A stretch of DNA of 64,000 bases, from positions 400,256,541 to 400,320,540 of the forward strand of contig CM054057.1 in assembly GCA_028641055.1 (NCBI GenBank), in the 5' to 3' direction. The notes under the pieces were generated by a model that was given only the letters and a program-made list of their open reading frames with translations, ran no database searches and was not told where the DNA came from. Origin of the DNA: Alopecurus myosuroides (lineage: Eukaryota; Streptophyta; Magnoliopsida; Poales; Poaceae). The position numbers and the translations under genes are program-made. How positions within the stretch are numbered: the stretch's first letter is position 1; the number at the start of each line of letters is the position of its first letter. Positions 24,084-35,696 of this stretch are shown piece after piece.

Positions 24084-24731
24084 TAGGCAGCTCACGAGAT
24101 CTAAACATTGAGGCATATGAGGAGAAGACAACCATCTAGCTACTGCTATGGACCCGTAGTCCAAGGATGAACTACTCACGCATCACTCGAAGGCAGGCAT
24201 GGTGATGAAGAGGCCTCCGACGATGATCTCCTCTCCGGCATGGTGCAGGGAGACAGCTTCAGAGCCCCCCTGATCTAGGGTTGACGACAATGGCCGCTAC
24301 GGAACTTTTTGGGGATTTTTGATCAGGTACGTAGGGTTTTCCTTCGGAGGGGAATAAATAGGCAAAAGGGCGACGTCGGTGGGCCACCAGGGTGGCCTCA
24401 CCACCCCCAGGCGCGGCCAAGGGGAGGCTGCACCTGGCTATGGTGAGGGCCCCCTGGTGCCCGTCTTCGACTGCTCTTCGGACTTCTGGATGCTTCCGGG
24501 GAAAATAGGAACTTCGGGGTTCGTGGGGTCCAATTCCGAGAATATTTCCAGAACAACTTTTCTAAAATAAAAAACAACAGAAAACCGGGAACTGGCACTT
24601 GGCATCTTGTTAATAGATTAGTCCCAGAAAATGTGTAAAAATGCTATAAAGAAGGGAGAAAACATGTAGCAATTGGCATAATATCAACATAGAACATCAG
24701 AAATTATAGATACGTTGGAGACGTATCAGGC
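24084..24731 (-). repeat. Truncated 3' LTR of element D
   Basis: This 648-bp segment is a close direct repeat of 29286-29932, ending in the same gacgtatca. The remaining 0.94 kb of the LTR is missing on the left. The base run just inside the element (24732-24750) reads on the minus strand as a G-rich polypurine-like tract next to the LTR start TGATACGTC. Confidence 0.85.
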
Positions 24732-27709
24732 ATCCCCAAGCTTAGTTCCTACTCGTCCTCGAGTAGGTAAACGATAAAACAAAATAATTTCTGAGGTGAC
24801 ATGCTCCCATACAATCTTGATCATAATATGTAAAGCAAAGCATGTAAACTAGGATCAAATGAACTAAAGTTGTGATCTATATTTTATATCAACAAGTAAT
24901 GCATAAACAAATAAGAAGAAAGAAGCAAAACTTTTAATGAATCAATACTAAAAGACTATCAACTGTGCAAAGTTTATTAGAGATGATTTAAGCATTCAAG
25001 AACAACAATATCATGCACGTCAAACGATCTTCACAACCCCTGTTAGGATCAAGTCAAGCTTTCCACACGATGCAATGCTTGAATCTTAAACTATTTGCGC
25101 TCTAAGAACAAGCAAGTGTTCTGCGTTGGTCCCTGGCACTGAGATGTTATGGCAAAGAGAACATTATGGGGGTTTGGAAGGTCAATGGAAGAAAGGCTCA
25201 CAAAGCTGAAAGTGGTCATTAGACAAGAGAAAGTCTTACTACTGAAGCTATGCAAGGAGTAGGGGTTGACACACAACGGATGCACATAGAGCTATAAGTG
25301 TATGAAATCTCTCCAATGGAACTAGTGGGGGTGCATCCAACTTTCTTGCTCACGAAGACCTAGAGCTCATTTGAGGAGGCTCATCATTCGAATATACAAG
25401 CCAAGTTCTATAATGTAAAGTTCCCCACATAGTTATGAATGAATGATAATATGAAAACTTTCTCCAAACTGAAGCATTGGTTCTAAACATGAAGCACAAG
25501 TGTGATATAAAGGATAGGGATGCGCCCCCTCTCTCTTTATTCTCTCTTTGGCCCTTTTTTCTTTTTGGGCTTTTTCATTTTTTTTATTTTTTTATTTTAT
25601 ATATCCTCACCGGTAGGGGCAACATCCTATATTACAATCAATCATCACACTTTTAGTACTCATAACTCATAATGGAATATCTCTGATGTATCCAACTGCA
25701 TGCTCCTACCAGTGTAGCAGTATGCATAAATAACCATGAAGCTCATCATCAAGTAACATAATGGAGGTGGATGTTGTGCAGCAATATATCTCGGAATGGC
25801 TATGGAAATTCCATGATAGGTAGGTATGTTGGCTGTTTTGAGGAAGAATATATGGGCTTATGTGTAGGATAACAAATTCCTCCCACGGGATTTGGATGCA
25901 CTGGCGGAGTTTGCACCAACTCTCGATGTGAGAAAGGGCAATGCACAGTACCGAAGAGGCTAGCAAATATGGATGGTGGAAGTGCCAGGAACTGCAACAT
26001 AGACTCACGAGTTAAAAGGTTTCAGCAAAAAAATCATCTTTACAAGGCACAATGCAAATCACTCCAAGAGGATCTGTGGCAGTGACAAGTCACTGTTAGC
26101 TACCCCTGACCGTAGCGCGTAACAAAAGGTCGATCAGAAATGTATCACTCGTAGCAATCATATACCATTGTTTCTATCAGCTGGTAATTTAAGTGTGGCA
26201 CAGTTTCAAGTTTCTTAGACCAACCATTAAAAGTTTACAATTACTATTCCTTCCCGTTTATCCATTAAGCAAATTAATATCTCAAAACAACAGCAGTGAT
26301 TCAAGTGAAGCAGTTTAGTGATCTACAAGACCATGCGAATATACCAACTATCACATAAGCATTTCTATTCCCGACCAAGAACATATATGAGACAACAAAA
26401 ACTCTCTCTAAGCATATATCAATTAAAACTAGAGAGTACTAACAGCTATAAATAAGTGATGAATGCAAAACAGGAGCTAAATAAATGCAGCAGCCAGACA
26501 AAGATTAAGAATACAAAGTATTCCCATGAAAAAGCGGAGCGTGTCACTCTCAAATAAAAGAATGCTGGGGTAAAACCAATATTATTGCAAAAATAAAAAC
26601 AAACTGAAAGCAAAAATAAAAGACGCTCCAAGTAAAACACATAAGATGTGACCGAATAAAAATATAGTTTCACTAGAAGTGACCTGATAATTTGTCGATG
26701 AAGAAGCGGATGCCTTGGTCATCCCCAAGCTTAGACGCTTGAGTCTTCTTGGAATTTTCTGGGATGTACCTCCGGGTCATCCCCAAGCTTAGGCTCTTCA
26801 CTCTTCTTGATCACGTCATATCATCCTCTTCTCTTGACCCTTGAAAACTTCCTTCACACCAAACTTCTCACAATCTTCATTAGCAACGTTACTGCAATCG
26901 AAATAATAAATTCACATGGTTCAGTTTCAACACAAGCCTAACACTCACAAACACATTAGCTACTGTCACAACTTCTTTTAAACTCTTTTTCTCAAAAGAA
27001 CACCAAAAGAAAGAGATTAAGATGCAAATGCAATTATTGGCAGAAATCTGTCAAAACAGGCACAGCAGGTAAAGATGATTTTTTTCGAAAAAATCTTGTG
27101 TTGATCAAATAAAAAAGTGTTCATCTAAGAAAAGCTGCGTATATATCCCAGGATTATGCACAAACAAACTCAGATCATTTTGAATTTTCTGCGAATTTAT
27201 ACGACTTTAAAAGTGGACAGAAGAAATCTGTTTCCTGCGCAGAAATCCGAAATATAGTCTCAACTTTCCACTAGAGGCTTTACTTGGCTCAACAAAGACA
27301 CAAAATAAAAGATACAGAGGGGTTGCTAAGGAAATAGAAAACAACCATGTGCAAAGAACATAGAAAGAAACGACGGAAAACAGGGTTGAAAACGGAGAAA
27401 TAAAACGGGTTGTCTCCCGGTAGTGCTTTTCTTTAACGCCTTTCAGCTAGGCATAGAAAGGAAGTATTTTCAAGTGAAGAAGCATCAAAATAAAGCTTAG
27501 AAATCTCCTCAAAAATGAATTTTAGTTCATCTATAGAAGTTTTAGATGTCCCTTTATCAGCAATTTTAGGCACACTACTTTCAGCAAATGGGTTTGCAGG
27601 AACAATCCAATCAAAATTCTTTTCTAGAGGTCATGCATTCCTACCAATTTAAAGGGTATTGGTATTTTAATTTACTTATAATTGGCTTTAACCGGTGTTC
27701 TATTAACAT

Positions 27710-28066
27710 CTACACATGAGCCTGACATCTCAAATCGGTTAAAAAAATTCTAGCCTCAATGGCAACATCACCAAATTCTTTAAACAAAGTTTCTAGAATA
27801 AACTCTCTTTTTTCGAGCTCCTTAATGTTATCAAGGCTGAGGAACATTTGTTGCATTATGGCATTAAGGTTAACAAATCTAGCTTCTAGCATACGAACTA
27901 GAGATGCTGCAGCGGTTTCATAATTTGGAGCAAGTTCAGCTAAGGATCTATCCTCAAATTATTTGTGCCTACTAACATAATTAAAGAACTCTCCAATATT
28001 ATCTTTCCCAATTATATCACCGTTACCTATTGGTACGTCTTTCAAGGTAAACTTGGGTAGAATCAT
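27710..28066 (-). pseudogene. Decayed first ORF of element D
   Basis: From ATG 28066, 20 nt before the primer-site region ends, the minus strand codes for about 118 residues interrupted by a TAA after the first 34 and closed by TAG at 27710. Sequence is helical and charged (for example KELEKREFILETLFKEFGD). It is at the position of gag in this family, but I cannot assign a domain. Confidence 0.45.
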
Positions 28067-28235
28067 GATTAGAGATTAAACTAAGAGTAGAAAAGCAAAA
28101 ATAACAGCTATGAAGTAAACTATTTTTTTGTGTTTTTGATATAAAGAAGCAAAACAAGACAAAATAAAAAAAAGACAATAAACAAAATAAAGAGGTTGAG
28201 AGTGAGAAACTCCCCTTGCCAGAAGAATTCTTTCT

Positions 28236-28336
28236 CCCCGTCAACAGCGCCAGAAATTCTTTGCTACGCCTTGATGGTGCCTTGACAGGGTGACTTCTTG
28301 ATGATGATGAATTTTATGTCCCCAGCAACGGCGCCA
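28236..28336 (-). other. Duplicated primer-binding site region of element D
   Basis: The proper site is 28320-28336 (minus strand TGGCGCCGTTGCTGGGG, aspartate-tRNA type), 8 bases from the LTR edge at 28345. A diverged copy lies at 28236-28252 (TGGCGCTGTTGACGGGG). Both are followed on the plus strand by agaaattctt, so an 84-bp unit was duplicated. Confidence 0.65.
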
Positions 28337-28344
28337 GAAATTCT

Positions 28345-29932
28345 TGATGCTTGTGATGGCGTGTTGGGAACCCCAAGAGGAGGGTGTGATGAGTACATCG
28401 GTAAGAATTTCCCTCAGTTAAGAACCAAGGTTATCAATCCAGTAGGAGAAAGAGGATCTTCGGAAGGTTGATGCCACTTACGGTGGTGATGGAGCCTCAC
28501 CGGTGTCAGCAACAATGCGGAACCTGTACACAACACAACCAAAATACTTTGTCCCAACGGTACTGTGAGGTTGTCAATCTCACCGGTCTTTCTCAAAACA
28601 AAGATTAGACGTATAGTGTGGAAAATGGTGTATGCTTGCAGTAAGTAAAGAAAGAAGGGAATTGTAGTGGTTTGTTTAATAGTGTAGGAAAATGGACCGG
28701 GGTTCATAGGTTCACTAGTGGTGTCTCTCCATAAAAGATAGCATGCTGGGTGAACAAATTACAGCTGGGCAATTGACAAATAGAGGTTGCACCGTAGTGC
28801 ACATTCATGACATGATGACTACTATGATATTCAGTGCGGGCATTACAACAATATACATAGACCGTAATCCAACTGCATCTATGGCTAATAATCCACCCTC
28901 AGGTTATCATATGAACCCCCTTAGGTATTAAGTTGGAAGCAACAGATAATCGCATTAAGCAATGTGTGTAATGTAAGCAATGATTGTGCATGCGGGCACT
29001 CACACTGCTGTTTTCTCCCTAGTGGCAACAGCACATCCTCCCCCGTCACGTTTCTGTCACCCGAGCACAGGCGAAAAGGAGGCATGAACCCAACTATCGA
29101 GCATAAATACTCCCTCTTGGAGTCACTAGCAACTAGTTGGCCAGAGCAACCACAAGCAACGGAAAGCATGCAAGATCACATATAACATATGCAATAAAGA
29201 CTATAATCAACTCGGCATAAGTTCAATATTCATCGGATACCAGCAAACACAGCACATAGAATTACATAAGAACAATCACGATCATGTTAGGCAGCTCACG
29301 AGATCTAAACATTGAGGCGTAGGAGGAGAAGACAACCATCTAGCTACTGCTATGGACCCGTAGTCCAAGGATGAACTACTCATGCATCACTCTGGAGGCA
29401 TGAATGGTGATGAAGAGGCCTCTGGTGATGATCTCCTCTCTGGCAGGGTGCCGGGAGATAGCTTCAGAACCCTGCTGATCTAGGGTTCACGACGACTGCG
29501 GCTGCGGAACTTTTTGGATATTTTTTATCAGGTACATAGTGTTTTCCTTCGGAGGGAAATAAATAGGCAAAAGGGCAACGTCGGTGGGCTACCAGGGTGG
29601 CCTCACCACCCCCAGGCGCGGCTAAGGGGGGCCACGCCTGGCTATGGTGAGTCCCCCCTGGTGCCCGTCTTCGAGTCCTCTTCGGACTTCTGGGTGCTTC
29701 CGGGGAAATAGGAACTTTGGGATTCGTGGGGTCCAATTCCGAAAATATTTCCACATAAACTTTTCTGAAATCAAAAACAGCGGAAAACATGGAACTGACA
29801 CTTGGCATCTTGTTAATAGGTTAGTCCTGAAAAACGTGTAAAAATGCTATAAAGAAGGGAGAAAACATGTAGCAATTGGCATAATATCAACATGGAACAT
29901 CAGAAATTATAGATACGTTGGAGACGTATCAG
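28345..29932 (-). repeat. 5' LTR of element D (about 1.59 kb)
   Basis: Right edge is gacgtatca at 29932, matching 24731. The left edge is placed at TGATGC (28345), which mirrors the start TGATAC and leaves 8 bases before the primer site. An alternative edge is TGTTGGGAAC at 28362. Confidence 0.8.
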
Positions 29933-30949
29933 TTATCAAGAAGGTGCATAAAGTGAGAAGGTGAAGACTCAACGTAAAAGTAAAAGAAAGGCCATTCACA
30001 GAGGAAAACAGGGATTAACTCATGTGCTAGATCTTTTTTATTTTATAAACAGATGTAGTGAATACATTTTGTAGATAGGTGTATGCTTATGTCAATGAAT
30101 GGTAAACAGACAATACAGTACGTCACAAGCCAAATAGACCTTACAAGAGAGGCTCCCGTTGAAGGATGCTACTGGTGTAGTAGATCATCCCTCTTCTCTT
30201 TTGTTTACACAATTATGCTTTGACTGATAAATCAGGGACAAAAAATAGTGAAGATAATTTATAGTAACCAATTTTGGGGCTGGGCACCCCGCTGCGCGCT
30301 CTTATATCAATTTGGATAAGCGGATGTGCGACTAATCCAGGTGTGCAAATTCCAATCAACAAGTCCTCATGAGCCAAAACAGGGGCACAAAACAGGAATA
30401 ATTTTGAAGGTTTTAAATGTAGCACATGAGAAATTTACTTGGACTGGCGGTGAAATACCACATATAGATAGATATGGTGGACACATTTGGAAAACTTTGG
30501 TTTTTGGGAGTTGGATGCACGAATAGAGATCATACTTAGTACATGTGAAGGCTAGCAATAGACTGGGAGCGACAATCAAGAGAGCAACAACTGTCATAAT
30601 CATGCATGCGACATAATAAAATTAACATGGGCATAAAAATGATACAAATACTCTGAGGCAAAATAAATCATCGAGGCTCAATTGACTTTTTGTTTTCAGT
30701 CTTATGCATGCGTGAGCATGTGTCAAGTCGATTCAAGCAAAACATTCAGAGGGAGATACCACAATTTCATACCCTTCTATGAATAAAACAGTGCAAGCAA
30801 AAATTTATACGACATGCTATCAAATATTAAAAAGCTAAAACTACTTATGAGAGAGCATGAACTACTAAACATCCATTAAATAACATACACCTTAGATGAT
30901 CAAACTAAGCATGTCCACATGGATGAGTATATGTACAAAAATGAAAACA
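29933..30949. other. Unassigned sequence, probably old retroelement debris
   Basis: No ORF, LTR edge or tRNA recognised. The composition resembles decayed element interior. It is the target site of D (first five bases gttat). Confidence 0.4.
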
Positions 30950-32672
30950 AGTAGAGTTCATACCAGCCTCTCACCACAACTTGGATTGTCGTAAATCGAC
31001 ATTATTAGAGAGGTTCTAATACTATTATATGTGCTCTAATTAGTCTTATAATTATTAGAGAGGTGCTAATACTATTATATGTGTGCTCTAATTAGTTCTT
31101 CTAATTATTAGAGAAGTCTCTATTTCAATTAGAAATGTTGTAATCAGAAGATCTAATTAGTCCTCTAATTCTTCTAGAGAAAGAGAGAGGCCAAAGGCTC
31201 CATTGTAGTTCCCCAAAGAGAGGACGTGTGGGGATTATATAGTGGCTCAAGGGAGGGAACCTTCCATAGGGGAGGAGGTCGGTTTCCCCTCCTGTCCCTT
31301 GCCTCACCTCCCCTCCTAGAAGGAATCGGATTGGACCCGCAAGTGGAGTCCAATCCCCCTCCTCAATTTTTTCTTTTTCTTTTTCTTGTTTCCACTCATT
31401 TATTTATCAAATGAATTTAGTAAACTTCCTATGGATAGCTAGTGCATATTGTGATACCATGGGTCTCACCTGACATCCCCTAAAATTAAGGTTTACCCCG
31501 AGGAGAAAATCTGCCCCCCTTCCACCACTGCTTCCATATATGGAAAGTCCCCTGGAACTCTTCCAGAACCCCATGAACCCTATAGATAAAATCATCAATA
31601 TTATCTAACAATGTCAGAAATATATTTCCAGCATCCCGGGACATCTCTTGCCCCCTTCATTTGCTCTGTAAAGCGTGCAACCTCAAGTACTATTTCAAAA
31701 TAACTCCGAAATAAATTCCGGTAGTAATAGAAAATGTTTCTATCACTCTGGGACATCTCATGCCCTTGTTATAATTTCTCTCTGATATATAAAATATATA
31801 TATCACCCAGAAACACCGATCTGGTGATACTCTTAGTTGATCCATACCTACCAATATACACAAAAATAAGCCCAAACTTAAGTGTATTTCCCCTACAGGT
31901 TCGATACTGTGTGGACATGAAACTAGAAACGCCTTCCTTTTCAATAATCAATATAAGGGCCATGGACACCCATATTGACCCCCACATACTAAGCAAATAA
32001 ATTCTTGAACATGTTGGTTATTATACAAATCTCCCATTATTCACTATAGCGAACTTACCCGAGACTATTGATTCTGGTATTGTCTGTGAAACAATCTCTG
32101 GTTCACTAATACCTTTATCTCTTCTCATTGTCCATTAATTTTCCTCTTTCTAGTTATCGTATTATGATATCTCACGGGATGTATCATCATCTTGCATTGT
32201 CTACAAAACTTATGGATATCAAGAATACCGAGTGGGCCTAGGTATGTATCTCTCTTTTTATGGAGGAGTAATTCACATCTCAGAACATTAAGGTAATATA
32301 CTATTTTAGAATTACCTAGTAACTACCTTTATGTTCATCCAGTTTACGGTGTGACTCTTGATAGCACCAAAGTAAAACCTCCACAATATATTATCTGATA
32401 ACCTCATGGTCAAAGGATACATTGTAATATAATCGTGCTATGATATGATTCTAAGGAAAAAATATCTTAGTGGAATCTATTAGCATATCAATCTACTTAG
32501 GGAATACCCAGTCATATTGTTCCTTTCCAACAATTTGTTATTCCTTGATGTTGACAAAAACAATGTCCATGACTAGGAAAACATAGTCATCAAACATCTA
32601 ATGAATTAGTCATAAAAGGGAAGACTAGGGTTTATTTCTATGTTCATCTTACTACACGTGAGCGTGAGTTTC
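30950..32672 (-). repeat. Old Copia LTR remnant (Angela/BARE-like)
   Basis: Several blocks correspond in order to the LTR of element E and to Angela/WIS LTRs: a TATA-containing GC-rich stretch (31220-31330), a cgagtgggcc block (32230), a ttacggtgtgac..gatagcacc block (32343; compare 36937 in E), and a gactaggaaaacatagtcat block (32570; compare 37150). Divergence is high and both edges are uncertain. Confidence 0.6.
31001..31120. repeat. AT-rich imperfect tandem repeat, unit 50-53 bp
   Basis: Units starting attattagagag at 31001, 31051 and (partial) 31104. They lie inside the old Copia LTR. Confidence 0.75.
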
Positions 32673-32962
32673 TGTAACATCCCAAACTTTTCCTATTTTG
32701 GAATGTTAAATAAATATTTGAATTTTATGGTTTGAGATTTCCTGAAGAATTTGAAACTTTTAAAGACCTGTTTAAAAAAAAAATCCTGACCTTTTTTTGA
32801 CCACCATGTCAGAGCGGATTAAAATGACTATCCAAATATTTTCAAAAGACCAGGTAATTTTTTATAGAAGTCGATGTCATTTATGTTGCATTTTGTTTGC
32901 ATCGATTTGTATTCTCGGGGCTTTAAATATTATTCCAAACATTTTTTTTTGCATTTTCACAA
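32673..32962 (+). repeat. Fragment of a long-LTR Gypsy LTR
   Basis: Starts TGTAACATCCCAAA, the reverse complement of the terminus seen in element C (TTGGGATGTTACA). Only 290 bases remain before the Tat gag fragment begins at 32963. Confidence 0.5.
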
Positions 32963-33880
32963 GATGCTGCGGGCGAAACACAGCGCGCCGCAGGTCTCCT
33001 CATCCGAAGAACTGGACGAGGAGAGCGCGCGGTTCCTTGCAGCTCTTGCCTTGTCCACCTTGTTTTGTGCGATATCTGACCGCGCGTTATATCCTGGCTG
33101 GTCGCGATCAGTTTCTTTCCTTGGCTCTTTGCTGCGATTCCGCGAGCGGCTGCTATGACGCCGCGAGCTTTTATTTCTCGGGCTACCTTCACTGCTGCTT
33201 CGACTATCGCCGCGTCGCCGAGCTTCTTTTCCTCGACCGCGGCGAGGTGATTTGTCTCTCCTAGGCGAAGTGCTCCTATGCTTGCGCGATGCCTCTTTTT
33301 CTTTTTCCTTCTCTTGCTGTTCGGCGGCCTTCCTGCGGTCGTAGGAGGCGAGCCTTGAGGCTGCCATACCCAATCCCTTTCGAAGCTGTTTGTACTGCTC
33401 TGCTCGCGGGTCGTTCTCCGCTGGCTGGTTCATCTGCATGTAGGTCGCTGCGGCCAGGACGGCGGCAGCAGGAGTTTGCGGGTAGACATTTCCTTCCTCG
33501 TCAACCCGCATGAGGGAAGGTGCGAGTGACTTACTGATCCCTCCCAGGGACTCGGCGTCCATGGATGTTGTTCTTGATGCGTATCCCTTCCTTGTGGGTC
33601 GAGTTCCAACCGAAGGTGTTAGGGATAGCTCAGCCCGGCGTTGACTTGATTCATCCGCCAATCTCTTCCGATGTGCCAGGTCTCTCCGAGCTTCTTTGAT
33701 AGCTGTGGTTGCTCTCACTAGATGGTAGTGGTAGGCGACCATATCTTCGTGTGGCGCTCCTGCCACGGGCGGCTTGCTTGTTCGCAAAGCTTCTTTAGCT
33801 CGGTCCCAGGCGTCCCGCGAGACGCCGATCTCAGCGCGCTTTGCTCTGTTTTTGGGGGTTGTTCCGATCCTGCCATGCAA
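32963..33880 (-). pseudogene. Truncated gag of a second Tat copy (F)
   Basis: From ATG 33880 the minus strand encodes about 305 residues almost identical to the gag of copy G (60621 onward), then stops matching at 32963. It contains an N-terminal helical region, an alanine-rich segment, and a long Arg/Ser/Lys-rich stretch of SR-type repeats (about residues 200-270) likely to bind RNA. The conserved gag domain present in G is missing because the copy is cut off here. Confidence 0.85.
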
Positions 33881-34306
33881 ACTTGGGCCAATCGTGGTCA
33901 GTGCGTCCTAGGCGTTGCCCGGAAAGTTTTCTGGATCTGTGAAGGTTCCTCTATCGAGAGGGTATGGTAGTCGCTGGTGTTGAAGCGGATGGACTCGCCA
34001 CTTTTTTCCAGATGGGGGCGCGAGTCGACAGCTTCTGACTCAGATCCTGATTCTTCAGGGAAGTGGAGGATCCCGTCCTTGTTGGTGTAGAACTTCAAGC
34101 TTCCGAACGTCAAGGTGACGCTCTTCTCCAGATCGCTGAATACCGGGCGTGATTCCGGCGAGTGAGGGGTGACCACGACAGATCCGATCCGAATAGGATT
34201 GACTGGAGCCGAGGTCGAAGGTTTCCAACGTGAGTTGGATGATGAAGCCGATGACGCCGGAGATCCACCGCCCGCTGTTCCCACAGACGGCGCCAATCGT
34301 CGAATC
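33881..34306 (-). pseudogene. Leader and first gag segment of Tat copy F, with primer-binding site
   Basis: The primer-binding site is at 34277-34296 (minus TTGGCGCCGTCTGTGGGAAC), ten bases from the LTR. A coding-like frame follows to 33898 but is out of register with the downstream gag frame, the same break as in copy G. I do not assign the tRNA. Confidence 0.65.
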
Positions 34307-34777
34307 TGTTGCTCGGCAAATCCCTCAGGTGAACCTATAGGGTTTAGAATAGGAGAACCCATGAGCGCTAGTGGCGATCGTCGGCTAGACAGGGGGCACA
34401 ATTTACCCAGGTTCGGGGCCCTCGTAGAGGTAAAACCCTTACTCCTGCCTCTGTCGATCTGTATTATCGAATAGATCGGTTACAAAGATGATCGCTCAAG
34501 TCGAGAGTAAAATCTCGAGCTCAAGGCTTTGGTGGTGCGGTATTGCTTGGTCCTCTTCCGGTGGTTCTCCTGGCCTTATATAGACGGCCAGGTCTCAAAC
34601 CCTACCCGGAGAGGACTCGAACTCTAACCCTATGTCGGTTACAACTTTCCTAACTTAGCCCGCAAGGCATTGCGGGTGGGCTTCAAATGGGACTTCTAGA
34701 ATACTCCAAGGGCTTCCCTTCTTGGGCCTGAGATGGGGTGTCCTTACCCGCAGGGTCTAAGATCCATCCCTTCGTCA
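34307..34777 (-). repeat. Middle LTR of the Tat tandem (471 bp)
   Basis: Minus-strand start TGACGAAGGG at 34777, end GAGCAACA at 34307. It differs from 61048-61531 by about 14 substitutions and a 13-bp indel (by eye, about 3%). A polypurine tract on its right and a primer-binding site on its left mean it serves as the 3' LTR of G and the 5' LTR of F. A TATA box (minus TATATAAGG) lies near 34576. Confidence 0.88.
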
Positions 34778-34790
34778 GTACCCCCCGAGC
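34778..34790 (-). other. Polypurine tract of Tat element G
   Basis: The minus strand reads GCTCGGGGGGTAC immediately before the LTR start TGACGAAGGG. This is the expected primer for plus-strand DNA synthesis. Confidence 0.75.
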
Positions 34791-35696
34791 GTTTGCTCGA
34801 TTGGGATTTTTCCAGTCGAGCAGACGGTCAAACTTTTCATTCTTCTTTCTTTCGGATAACCAGTATGGTCGTTTCCTTTTTAGAGGGTGTGTACCTTGCA
34901 TGATAAGATTTTACACCCGAGTATCGAGTAATGAGTGTGCCTGTTTTTATGGCTGTTTATCGCAGAAGGATATGGCGCAGTAGCTTGACTCTCCCGAAAG
35001 ATCAGGGCCAATTAATTGCAACTATGGCAAAAACAGTTCTGGCCTACACAGATTCGAGACCTCCGACTCGAACTCGATGAGGTGATCGTTGCGACTGGGC
35101 CGTAGTGGTATGACCGAGTCGAACTTAACCTATGGGGGTACCCGGCGCGTCCGCTAGGATTTTTCCTCGTGTTGTTGACACGGAATTGTGCCGGAAGACG
35201 CAGCTTGAGTGCGATTCCAGGCCCTCAAGAGAGATCTTTTGGGTCTTACCTTCATATTCGAAAGAATATGGCATCCGGATGTACCTAGTTAGCTGAACAA
35301 TCCAGGTTTGTGATGTGCAAACATCGTATGAATGAATGGCAGGATCTGCCTATTCGTGCAATTTTGAGTTTGTGGTCCCTTGTCCATACGAAAGAATTTT
35401 CGTGTTCGGAGTTTCATGCCCATACGAAAGAATTTTCGTGCTTTGGGGTATTTTTCCCTGTGAAAGAAATTTCACGTCATAATTTGTCCATACGAAGTTA
35501 TTTCCGTGTTTGGACTTTTATTCGAAGGATTTTTATTTATGCAAAGTTATTTTTGCGTTTGAACTTTCCATTCGAAGGATTCTTCGGCTTGATGATGCAT
35601 GCTATGACGTCATGGCGCACTTTTATCCTCCCGATGGGACGTGACGGAGTAAGAGCAGAAGCGCTGGCCCACTTTGTCAGCTTTTTGACCGGAAAC
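34791..35696 (-). other. 3' untranslated part of element G, left of Copia E
   Basis: No ORF of interest. It holds the imperfect repeats at 35375-35590 and joins, across element E, to the antisense promoter region at 44117. Its last five bases gaaac are the target duplication of E. Confidence 0.65.
35375..35590. repeat. Imperfect repeats with CGAAAGAATTTTCG palindromes
   Basis: Four to six degenerate copies of a 35-50 bp unit of the form ccatacgaaagaattttcgt. Each contains a short inverted repeat around gaatt. They lie upstream of the antisense gene. Confidence 0.7.

Larger units (their letters stand above)
24732..28344 (-). other. Interior of element D, mostly non-coding
   Basis: I find no protease, RT or integrase motif on either strand. 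Only a short decayed frame next to the primer site (27710-28066) looks coding. A T-rich run lies near 25540-25600. The interior is too short for a complete Athila gag-pol, so the copy is non-autonomous or heavily deleted. Confidence 0.6.
24084..29932 (-). mobile_element. Element D: Athila-type Gypsy element (Sabrina/Fatima-like), truncated, coding capacity lost
   Basis: Two direct repeats flank a 3.6-kb interior. The LTR start TGATACGTCTCCAACGTATC on the minus strand resembles the abundant Triticeae Sabrina/Fatima group (recognised from memory, not searched). The primer site TGGCGCCGTTG matches aspartate tRNA, the usual primer of Athila elements. Confidence 0.8.

Noticed and set aside
27710..27892. 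Short ORF as a functional gene
   Set aside because: It is an internal piece of a longer decayed frame starting at 28066 with an upstream stop.
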